Origin: Campylobacteraceae bacterium
GTDB lineage: Bacteria; Campylobacterota; Campylobacteria; Campylobacterales; Sulfurovaceae
Assembly (NCBI GenBank): GCA_027079365.1
Contig: JALWVW010000323.1
Location: forward strand, 1 to 12,323
Length of the DNA stretch: 12,323 nucleotides
Reading direction: 5' to 3'
Shown here piece by piece: positions 1-6,444 of the stretch. Below the pieces are notes generated by a model, which was not told the DNA's origin, ran no database searches, and was given only the letters and a program-made list of their open reading frames with translations. The translations under genes were made by a program, and so were the position numbers. Numbering within the stretch: the stretch's first letter is position 1; each line of letters opens with the position of its first letter.

Positions 1-155
1 AGTTTCGTCAAGATCACGGATACAAAGAGGGAAGCTATATCAAGCTGTGGGAAGGACGAGAGGATAATGTAGTGATGCAGGAGATCCTTGATACGCAGAG
101 CGATATCTCACCTGAGGCACTCTATGCAGCACTGGAGGCGGCCTATCCTGCCTAG
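1..155 (+). CDS. C-terminal end of an unidentified protein (5' truncated)
   Basis: The frame is open from the left edge and ends at TAG 153-155, giving 50 residues. They read FRQDHGYKEGSYIKLWEG, then an acidic stretch, then a helical tail ending in AAYPA. Codon use looks like real coding sequence (many GAG, CTG, GCC and GAT codons). It is the only plus-strand gene in the window and converges on the lipoprotein gene that ends at 169, leaving 13 bases between the two stop codons. No terminator hairpin is visible there. The fragment lacks a motif I recognise, so no function is proposed. Confidence 0.7.
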   Translation, partial: FRQDHGYKEGSYIKLWEGREDNVVMQEILDTQSDISPEALYAALEAAYPA

Positions 156-168
156 TTAATCTTACTAT

Positions 169-768
169 CTAGTCGATCATCTTCCCCAGATCTACACTGG
201 CTGTGTCAGACCCGGAGACAGTAACCTCTTTGGCGATACGGATATTGCGCGGAGTCTCATAGCCACATGCCTTGCCACACTTGACCATCCCTATGACATA
301 GTAGGTGCCGCTGGGCACTCCGTAAAAGGCAAATTTTCCCTGGGCATTGGAGGCAGTAAACCTGAGATAGTTGTAGAGTCGCTTGTCTGCCTTTGCCATC
401 TTGTACCCTCCGATGTAACTCTCCTGGTACCACTGTCTGGAGTAGCTTGTGACTGGATTGAGATAGAGTCTGGTCTGTGTACCATAGGTCTTTTTGCCGT
501 ATGCATCTGAGACATAGATGCTTCCTTTGATCGTGCCATTTCCACTTTTTGCCAGCTGTCGGTATTCACTCTCTGGAAATGCTACCCTGGGAATGATTGT
601 ACCCTCTGTCTTTGCAGTCTGGGATCCGGGATCAGTGTTTGTTTCTGCTGGTGTACCAGTCTCGGTGTCACTGCTGGGGCCTGAAATGATCAATTCCCTA
701 TGGATACAACCGCTTAGCAGCAGGGCGACAACTATCCCATAAGTAAGTCTATAAAGTGCTTTTTTCAT
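169..768 (-). CDS. Lipoprotein with carboxypeptidase-regulatory-like beta domain
   Basis: This is a predicted lipoprotein of 199 residues, counted from the second of two in-frame ATGs. The basic, hydrophobic N-terminus ends in the lipobox L-S-G-C, with Cys21 as the lipidation site. A Ser/Thr/Pro/Gly-rich linker follows (about 30-60). From about residue 75 to 162 the pattern GTIKGSIYV, RLYLNP, GKFAFYGVPSGTYYVIGM is typical of the carboxypeptidase-regulatory-like (transthyretin-type) beta-sandwich, which usually serves adhesion or scaffolding. Start choice: the ATG at 777 is directly abutted by GGGGGA, too close for a ribosome binding site, whereas the ATG at 768 sits 9 bases beyond it. The longer start (777, 202 aa) remains possible. 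A TATAAT lies just upstream in the gap after mnmE, so the gene is probably transcribed on its own. Its ligand is unknown. Confidence 0.8.
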   Translation of the reverse strand: MKKALYRLTYGIVVALLLSGCIHRELIISGPSSDTETGTPAETNTDPGSQTAKTEGTIIPRVAFPESEYRQLAKSGNGTIKGSIYVSDAYGKKTYGTQTRLYLNPVTSYSRQWYQESYIGGYKMAKADKRLYNYLRFTASNAQGKFAFYGVPSGTYYVIGMVKCGKACGYETPRNIRIAKEVTVSGSDTASVDLGKMID

Positions 769-801
769 TTTTTTCATTCCCCCGAATTAATATTTACGCA
801 T

Positions 802-807
802 ATTATA
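802..807 (-). promoter_or_regulatory. -10 box for the 169-768 lipoprotein gene
   Basis: A perfect TATAAT reads on the minus strand in the 55-base gap between the mnmE stop and the lipoprotein start, preceded by TTTTG. No -35 consensus is seen, which is common for sigma-70 promoters of Campylobacterota. The distance to the ATG at 768 would leave a leader of about 30 bases. Confidence 0.5.
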
Positions 808-832
808 CAAAAGTTCTCTTAATAGGCGGCTA

Positions 833-2173
833 TCACTTTCCCAGACAGAACTCACCGAACATTTTGTCCAGGATCTCTTCGTTGTCATAGGGGTGTGTAA
901 TCGTCCCAATAGCGCGTACTGCCTCTTGCAGGTGATAGCTGAAAAACTCAAGCTCTCCTCTTTTCAAAGGCGCCTCCGCCAATGCCGCTTCAGCCGCACA
1001 ACGCTCTACCGCCTCTATCTGTCTGGCTGAGACCAGCATAAGCTCATCACTTTCCCCTATCCCATCCAGCCTCTTCTGCAGGGTATCGGTAAGGTGCTGG
1101 AACTGCTCTCTGGCACTGATCTCTATAGGATCAAAGGGAGACAATGTGTGGGTATCAGCGACCCTCTCCAGATCGCGCTTGTTAATTGCTACGATACACT
1201 CTTTTTCCGGATTGGCTTCTAGGATATCAATGATCTTCTGATCTTCACCGTCCAGTACCACACTGCCGTCAAACAGTGCGATCACCACATCCGACTCTGC
1301 GACAGAACGCAGTGAGCGCTCCACACCGATGCGTTCGATCTGATCATCTGCATCACGGATACCTGCCGTATCGATCAATCGAATCAGATGAGAACCGATA
1401 CGCACCTGCTCTTCGATCGTATCCCGTGTCGTGCCGGCGATCTCGCTGACAATCGCTCTGTCATAGCTTAGAAGGGCATTGAGCAGGGAGCTTTTACCTA
1501 CATTGGGTTTGCCGATAATCGCCACACGAAACCCTTCGATCAAGCCTCTTCTTCGTCGGCTGCTCTGCACGATCGCTGTCATCTTTGCGACAATGGATGC
1601 AAGCTGATTCGAGAGCTGCACAAGGATATCATCGGGGATCTCATCCTCTGCATAATCGATCATCACCTCTGAGTAGGCCAAGGCCTTGAGCAATGCCTCT
1701 CTGCTCTGCTCTACAAATGCTCCCAGTTCTCCCTTGAGCTGTCGTGCCAGTATCTTCGCGGCATCGACACTTTTGGCTTCGATAAGCTTGGCTATCGCCT
1801 CCGCTTTACTGAGATCAATCTTACCATTGAGAAAAGCACGCTTGCTAAACTCTCCGGGCTCTGCCAGTCTGGCACCATGGTGGCGTGCGGCATCAAGAAT
1901 CTCTTCTGCCACCACTATTCCCCCATGACACTGAAACTCAACAATATCCTCTCCCGTAAAGCTCTGAGGATTTTGGAAATAGACCACCAACGCATGGTCA
2001 ATCAGCTCTCCGGAAGCATTATAGAGCGAAGTAAGGTCGCTATAACGGGGACGAAAAGAGGCTTTGGGGGCTATCTGTCTGGCGACACTACAGGCATCAC
2101 TGCCACTGAGACGGACGATAGAGATAGAAGAGATGCCGCTGGCAGTAGCAATAGCGGCGATTGTGTCAGACAT
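833..2173 (-). CDS. mnmE: tRNA uridine-5-carboxymethylaminomethyl modification GTPase MnmE
   Basis: MnmE works with MnmG to add the (carboxymethyl)aminomethyl group to the wobble U34 of certain tRNAs in the cytoplasm. The 446-residue protein has the full architecture. An N-terminal folate-binding domain includes PGEFSKRAFLNGKIDL at 106-121. A helical region follows. The inserted G domain carries G1 GKPNVGKS (221-228), G2 AGTTRD (246-251), G3 DTAG (268-271) and G4 NKRD (331-334). The helical C-terminus ends in FCLGK with the conserved Cys444. Length is normal for the family. The start ATG shares one base with the jag stop (TGATG) and lacks a clear ribosome binding site of its own, so translation is probably coupled to jag. 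It is the last gene of the rpmH-to-mnmE block. Confidence 0.98.
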   Translation of the reverse strand: MSDTIAAIATASGISSISIVRLSGSDACSVARQIAPKASFRPRYSDLTSLYNASGELIDHALVVYFQNPQSFTGEDIVEFQCHGGIVVAEEILDAARHHGARLAEPGEFSKRAFLNGKIDLSKAEAIAKLIEAKSVDAAKILARQLKGELGAFVEQSREALLKALAYSEVMIDYAEDEIPDDILVQLSNQLASIVAKMTAIVQSSRRRRGLIEGFRVAIIGKPNVGKSSLLNALLSYDRAIVSEIAGTTRDTIEEQVRIGSHLIRLIDTAGIRDADDQIERIGVERSLRSVAESDVVIALFDGSVVLDGEDQKIIDILEANPEKECIVAINKRDLERVADTHTLSPFDPIEISAREQFQHLTDTLQKRLDGIGESDELMLVSARQIEAVERCAAEAALAEAPLKRGELEFFSYHLQEAVRAIGTITHPYDNEEILDKMFGEFCLGK

Positions 2174-3066
2174 CAGCGCTTGTTGAACTCATTGATCAAG
2201 ACATAGCGTTCACCATTACGTGCCCGCTTGATCGCTACATATTTATTGGGAAACTCCTCTCTGAGCTGCTCCAGTGCGATCTGCACCAGTATCCCATCCA
2301 GTGCTCTGGTTCTTCCCCAGCCCTCCTGCTCCACATGCTCGATCACAGGTACCATGTAGCTTCGTATCATCTCCTGCTGTGAGGCCAAAAACTGCGCGAT
2401 CTCCAGCTTGATATACAATGAATACTTGTTCTTCAGCCAATTAGAGATGAGATAGGAGAGTGCGTTGTAGCGGTAACCCTCTTTGCCGATCAGCAGTGCC
2501 GCATCTTCTCCATCAATAAAGATATAGGCAGTGTTGTCAATCACATCCACCTCTACCACATCGATATCAAAACAACTGCAACCTATCAAAGTCCCAAGCT
2601 CCTTTTCTATCTCTTCCTGAAGTGGGGCAGTGGACAATACCTGCTGCTCGTCAGACAATGCTTGAGGTGTTGGTACATCTCTCTCTTCGTCAAAAAAGCT
2701 CCCCAGCACTGTCTCTTGCGCCACCGTGTGCTTGTCTGCTTTAGGCTTCTCTACTTTGGGCTTGCTTGCTTTGGGCTTGTCTATTTTTGATTGTGCTGAT
2801 ACGACGCTCTTGTGTGCTTCTGGCTTTAGCTCTCTGGGCTTATTAATTGGAGAAGTTGCTTTTTTCACCGGTCTCTGCTCTGGTTCAGCCGTAGCGCCAG
2901 CATGCTTGGGAGCAACCACAATAATGGCCTGTTTGGCGAAAAGACCCAAGAGGCCGGATGAGGGATGCTGAATGATCTCGCAGTCAAGCTCAGTCAAGGA
3001 GCAGTCAAATCGTCGTGTCGCCAAGGCATACGCTGCCTCTAATGTTTTTGCTTCAAACTTCTCCAT
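2173..3066 (-). CDS. jag: Jag/KhpB-family RNA-binding protein
   Basis: This is a KH-domain RNA-binding protein of the Jag/KhpB (EloR) family, 297 residues, in its usual place between yidC and mnmE. The Jag N-terminal domain is clear at 1-52, with GLLGLFAKQA at 38-47. A long Lys/Pro/Ala/Glu linker follows (about 55-115), including a repeated KPK pattern at 97-110. The KH domain spans roughly 160-225 with the GxxG loop as GKEG at 194-197. The last 50 residues occupy the R3H position, but no RxxxH motif is present there, so this domain looks degenerate. The start ATG lies 2 bases after the yidC stop, with AAGGA inside the end of yidC as ribosome binding site. The RNA targets cannot be read from the sequence. 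Confidence 0.93.
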   Translation of the reverse strand: MEKFEAKTLEAAYALATRRFDCSLTELDCEIIQHPSSGLLGLFAKQAIIVVAPKHAGATAEPEQRPVKKATSPINKPRELKPEAHKSVVSAQSKIDKPKASKPKVEKPKADKHTVAQETVLGSFFDEERDVPTPQALSDEQQVLSTAPLQEEIEKELGTLIGCSCFDIDVVEVDVIDNTAYIFIDGEDAALLIGKEGYRYNALSYLISNWLKNKYSLYIKLEIAQFLASQQEMIRSYMVPVIEHVEQEGWGRTRALDGILVQIALEQLREEFPNKYVAIKRARNGERYVLINEFNKR

Positions 3067-3068
3067 CT

Positions 3069-4715
3069 TCAGTCCTTGCTCTTGTCGCTTTTAGGTGCTT
3101 GTTTGATGTTGTTCTTGTACTTCTCGTAAGAGATATTAATAAACTGCTGCTGTACAATAGAGAGTATGTTGTTGGTCAGCCAGTAAAGCACCAATCCCGC
3201 AGGGAATGTCAGGAAGAAGAAGGTCATGATCACAGGGAACCATTGAAAGATCTTCTTCTGCATAGGATCCGTCATGGTGTTAGGTGTGATCTTCTGCTGG
3301 AAGAACATAGAGACACCCATCAGTACAGGAAGGATATAGTAGGGATCCTTGTCAGAAAGATCTACGATCCAGCCGATCCATGGTGCGCCCTGTAGCTCAT
3401 CTGCGTTGAGCAGTACGCGATAGAGCGCAAAGAAGACCGGTATCTGCAACAGCATCGGCAGACATCCACCCATAGGGTTGGCACCATGTTTTTTGTAGAG
3501 CTGCATGGTCTGCTGGTTCATCTTGGCAGGATCTTTACCATACTTCTCTTTAAGCTCTTTCATCTTTGGCGCAAGATCTCTCATCTTGTTCATAGACATC
3601 ATGCCCTTATAAGAGAGCGGGAAGAGGATCAGCTTGACCAGTAGCGTAAAGAGGATGATTGCCCAACCCCAATTTCCTACAAAATCATGAATCCAGAGCA
3701 TCACCCTAAAGAAAGGTCTAGAGAGAAAGGTAAACCAGCCAAATTCGATATTGTTGACCAGGTCTGGATGGATCTTCTCAAAAGTGCGCCACTCTTTTGC
3801 ACCTATATAGCCGTGTAGCTTGAGTGCCCCTACCCCCTTGACAAAGGGCAGGGGATTGTTGCCTGCGTCCACACTGATCGTCGCATGCATCGGTATATTA
3901 AAATTATAAAAGAGTGAGGCATCATAGCGGTCAAAAGCAGAGACAATGGTGGCATTCTCCACCACTTCTGCTTTTTCCGCTTTCCCATCCTCTACGGTTG
4001 TCAATACTCCCTCAGTATCGCGGATCAAAGCACCACGGACAATCATATATCTGGAATGGTCTGTCTCAGGTCTGCGTCCTGGAGTAAGGAAGAATTCTGT
4101 CTTTTTGTCAACAGAAAGGTCTATGTCGTAATGTCCATCTGCATAAAAAGTGAGCTTTTTGGTAACCGTAGCGTCAGGAAGCGTCTGCGTCAGTACCAGT
4201 GTACCTGCCTTATCCCCTACAGTTACTTTGCTTGCTGATGCTGTATAGGGTACTGTAAAGGCCTCTGTATTGATGGCTGCATCGGTAAATCTCACCTCCA
4301 GAGGCAGTGTCCTGGCAGGATCAAAAAGCTCTAGATATCCTCCCTCGTCGTCTTTGTACTTCTCTTTTAGGAGTTTGGTACTGCTAATGCGTCCGAATTT
4401 ATCGATCGTAGTAATATAGTTCTTGGCGGTAACAGTAGCAAGTGTTTCGCTCTTGCTAGCCTTTTTGCTTGTGCTCCCGGGAGCAGTCGGCTGCTTAGTA
4501 GAGGCGGATGCCGTGGCTACAGTGGGGGCTGTTTCGGGTGCAGCCTTGCTCTCTGTTATGCCAGATCCGGCTTGGGTCTGCGTTGTTGCTGTTTTTGTCC
4601 TGTTGGACTCGTTTTGAAGGACTGGTTTGGGCATCAGATAGTTGAAGCCTACCAGAACCACAAAGGAAAGCACGAGCGCAAGTATTAATCTTTTATGAAG
4701 ATCCTGTTGTTCCAA
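3069..4715 (-). CDS. yidC: Membrane protein insertase YidC
   Basis: YidC inserts and folds inner-membrane proteins, alone or with SecYEG. The 548 residues follow the Gram-negative form. TM1 is at about 9-28. An Ala/Thr/Ser-rich linker covers 38-90 and the periplasmic beta domain about 95-320. The insertase core spans 335-530 and includes the hallmark NPMGGCLPMLLQIPVFF at 413-429. Lys361 in VKLILFPLSYK aligns with the groove arginine of Escherichia coli YidC (Arg366). The C-terminal tail is basic, as expected for ribosome contact. The start is TTG, chosen because AAAAGG lies 7 bases upstream and homology begins there with EQQDLHKRL. It begins a yidC-jag-mnmE unit with almost no intergenic space. 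The usual upstream neighbour yidD is missing. Confidence 0.98.
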   Translation of the reverse strand: MEQQDLHKRLILALVLSFVVLVGFNYLMPKPVLQNESNRTKTATTQTQAGSGITESKAAPETAPTVATASASTKQPTAPGSTSKKASKSETLATVTAKNYITTIDKFGRISSTKLLKEKYKDDEGGYLELFDPARTLPLEVRFTDAAINTEAFTVPYTASASKVTVGDKAGTLVLTQTLPDATVTKKLTFYADGHYDIDLSVDKKTEFFLTPGRRPETDHSRYMIVRGALIRDTEGVLTTVEDGKAEKAEVVENATIVSAFDRYDASLFYNFNIPMHATISVDAGNNPLPFVKGVGALKLHGYIGAKEWRTFEKIHPDLVNNIEFGWFTFLSRPFFRVMLWIHDFVGNWGWAIILFTLLVKLILFPLSYKGMMSMNKMRDLAPKMKELKEKYGKDPAKMNQQTMQLYKKHGANPMGGCLPMLLQIPVFFALYRVLLNADELQGAPWIGWIVDLSDKDPYYILPVLMGVSMFFQQKITPNTMTDPMQKKIFQWFPVIMTFFFLTFPAGLVLYWLTNNILSIVQQQFINISYEKYKNNIKQAPKSDKSKD

Positions 4716-4751
4716 AATAAAACCTTTTGATTGTAAATAAAATAGTTGAGG

Positions 4752-4757
4752 ATTATA
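4752..4757 (-). promoter_or_regulatory. -10 box for yidC-jag-mnmE
   Basis: TATAAT reads on the minus strand in the 65-base gap after rnpA. A second TATAAT lies 17 bases upstream at 4769-4774, right after the rnpA stop. Either could serve as a -10 element, so yidC, jag and mnmE probably have their own promoter as well as read-through from rpmH. No good -35 hexamer is seen. Confidence 0.5.
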
Positions 4758-4780
4758 CTATGATTTTGATTATAAGACGG

Positions 4781-5113
4781 CTACTTCATCAGAACTTTAC
4801 ATTTTCTGAGAATATCAACAAAGGATTTGCTGGTTTGGGTATAGTCACTCTCCAAAATTGGCTTTTTGGCAACAAAGATATAGTACCCTGTCTTTAGCGT
4901 GTCTATTTGGGAGATAAAGTGTGCACGAAGCAGGCGCTTTGCTCTGTTGCGGTGCACGGCATTGCCTACTTTTTTGCTGGCAACGAAACCAACCTTGCGG
5001 TCATTGGCCTTCTTGTAGAAGAAGACAAACCATGGGGTGTGCCATGTTTTGTCTGCTTTGCGATAGACCACATTGAAGTCTTTGGCACTTCTAATGCGGT
5101 CAAACTCTTTAAT
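4781..5113 (-). CDS. rnpA: Ribonuclease P protein component
   Basis: RnpA is the protein subunit that helps the RNase P RNA bind and cleave pre-tRNA 5' leaders. The conserved basic core SKKVGNAVHRNRAKRLLR lies at 46-63 of the 110-residue form, and WFVFFY forms the preceding beta strand. The N-terminal helix FDRIRSAKDFNVVYRKA matches the family, yet the first usual start codon (GTG at 5071) comes after most of it. The frame is closed upstream by the rpmH stop itself, which is in the same frame. Between that stop and the conserved helix no ATG, GTG or TTG exists. I therefore place the start at ATT 5113 (ATTAAAGAGTTTGAC), 12 bases after the rpmH stop. ATC at 5122 is a less likely alternative. 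Translation is probably coupled to rpmH. Confidence 0.9.
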   Translation of the reverse strand: MKEFDRIRSAKDFNVVYRKADKTWHTPWFVFFYKKANDRKVGFVASKKVGNAVHRNRAKRLLRAHFISQIDTLKTGYYIFVAKKPILESDYTQTSKSFVDILRKCKVLMK

Positions 5114-5125
5114 GCGGCCGATGGC

Positions 5126-5260
5126 TTATACCGCCAATCTCTTTCTGCCTTTGGCTCTTCTGGCATTGATCACTTTTCTACCATTTTTGGTTTTCATTCT
5201 GGTTCTAAAACCGTGTGTTCTTTTTCTTGGTGTGTTGTGGGGTTGAAATGTTCTTTTCAT
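5126..5260 (-). CDS. rpmH: Large ribosomal subunit protein bL34
   Basis: This 44-residue gene encodes L34, a small, very basic protein of the 50S subunit. It begins MKRTFQPHNTPRKRTHGFR, continues with RMKTKNGRKVINARRAKGR and ends KRLAV. This is the near-universal L34 pattern with the full expected length. AGGA lies 6 bases before the ATG, a good ribosome binding site. The gene heads the conserved block and is followed immediately by rnpA in the same reading frame. The assignment is secure despite the short length. Confidence 0.98.
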   Translation of the reverse strand: MKRTFQPHNTPRKRTHGFRTRMKTKNGRKVINARRAKGRKRLAV

Positions 5261-5344
5261 GACGAATCCTGTCTGATGGTATTAGCGCATAGTATTACTA
5301 GGCTTATTTTGGATAGAATAATAGCGAAATGGGCTTAAACAGAG

Positions 5345-5358
5345 ATGATTTACATCAA
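5345..5358. promoter_or_regulatory. FNR/CRP-like palindrome upstream of rpmH
   Basis: On the minus strand the site reads TTGATGTAAATCAT, matching the FNR consensus TTGAT-N4-ATCAA at 9 of 10 fixed positions. It lies about 85 bases before the rpmH start and just after the CNNM gene. A single short match can arise by chance, so regulation by an FNR/CRP-family protein is only a suggestion. Confidence 0.25.
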
Positions 5359-5375
5359 AAACCCTCCTGTGAGAA
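5357..5375 (-). terminator. Possible weak terminator after the CNNM gene
   Basis: On the minus strand TTCTC-ACAG-GAGGG can fold into a 5-bp stem (two G-U pairs) followed directly by TTTTT. It lies 13 bases beyond the CNNM stop codon, the expected place for the end of the mgtE unit. The stem is short and weak, so this is tentative. Confidence 0.3.
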
Positions 5376-5388
5376 CCTCTACTCTATG

Positions 5389-6429
5389 CTATTTCTTGCT
5401 CTCTCTCAGCCTGTTCATTTTCATTTTGTGCTTGGCCACCTCTCTCATGTCCGCATGGCTGTCACTCTCGTCCATGATCTCTACACCCAGTATCGTCTCC
5501 ACACAATCTTCCAGTGTGATAATGCCTTCTGTCTGATCATAGCTATCCAATACAAGAAACATATGCTCTTTCTTCTTAATGAAGAGATCCAGTGCCATGG
5601 ACACAGGGATATTTTCATTGATCTTATAGATATCTTTTTGGATGCTGTTTAGCTGTACCTGCTGATCCGCCAATGCCTGTTTGAATATTTTTTTGGTCAG
5701 CACCATGCCTGTAATATTTTCTATATCTCCATCATATACCGGTACTCTGGAAAACTTGAAAATAGCAGGTTCATTCTCGACAATCTCCTTGATCGTACGG
5801 CTTCCATCCAGTGCAAATACGACGGTCCGTGGTGTTAGTATCTCATGGATCTTGATCGTATCCAGCTTGAGAATATTCTCGATCACATCAGACTCCTGCT
5901 CGTCGAGTACGCCCTCATCCTCGCTTTGCAAAGCACTCTCCAATAATTCTTCACGCGTAAGACTGAAGGTATCTTTGTCTTTATTGATCCGCGTAGTAAC
6001 AAAGAGTGTCATCAAAATAATGGGATAGGTGATCCATATAAAAATGCGTATCAGATACGCAGACATCGGTGCCAATTTTTTCCAATAAACCGCTCCGATA
6101 GTTTTTGGAATAATCTCAGATAGGAACAGGATCGCAAAGGTCAGTACCACCGAGACATAAAAGACCGCCTCGCTGCCAAAAATAGCCTCAGCCTGAGCAC
6201 CCACTGCAGCGGCACCTAAGGTGTTGGCAACTGTATTGAGTATCAGAATAGAGGAGATAGACTTGCTGATATTGACCTTGTGGTCTTTGAGCAGTTTTGC
6301 TGCTCCGGGGTTCTCTTTTTCCAATACAGAGACATAGGGCATATTGACCGAGAGGAGTACTGACTCAAGCACAGAACAGACAAAAGAGACCACCACCGCC
6401 AACAAAAAATAGAGTATCAATAAATCCAA
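5389..6429 (-). CDS. CNNM/CorC-type DUF21 and CBS-pair membrane protein
   Basis: This 346-residue protein belongs to the CNNM/CorC family, implicated in Mg2+ (and other divalent cation) efflux or exchange. The DUF21 membrane domain covers about 1-150: TM segments near 3-22, 60-82, 88-106 and 122-145, with the family signature SEIIPKTIG at 104-112. A CBS pair follows at about 195-318, including LTPRTVVFALD and GIITLEDCVETILG. The protein ends soon after with a basic tail, so the C-terminal CorC_HlyC domain found in longer members is absent. The start is TTG, with AAAGGA about 11 bases upstream. It begins 15 bases after the mgtE stop and is probably cotranscribed with it. Cation preference and direction cannot be decided from sequence. 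Confidence 0.88.
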   Translation of the reverse strand: MDLLILYFLLAVVVSFVCSVLESVLLSVNMPYVSVLEKENPGAAKLLKDHKVNISKSISSILILNTVANTLGAAAVGAQAEAIFGSEAVFYVSVVLTFAILFLSEIIPKTIGAVYWKKLAPMSAYLIRIFIWITYPIILMTLFVTTRINKDKDTFSLTREELLESALQSEDEGVLDEQESDVIENILKLDTIKIHEILTPRTVVFALDGSRTIKEIVENEPAIFKFSRVPVYDGDIENITGMVLTKKIFKQALADQQVQLNSIQKDIYKINENIPVSMALDLFIKKKEHMFLVLDSYDQTEGIITLEDCVETILGVEIMDESDSHADMREVAKHKMKMNRLRESKK

Positions 6430-6444
6430 AACGAAAAAAATCCT

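Noticed and set aside
815..832. Terminator after mnmE (ATAG-CCGC-CTAT)
   Set aside because: The stem is only 4 bp and no T run follows directly.
4907..5338. 143-codon plus-strand frame
   Set aside because: It is antisense to rnpA and rpmH, both of which are certain. Its residues have no family pattern and no ribosome binding site was found.
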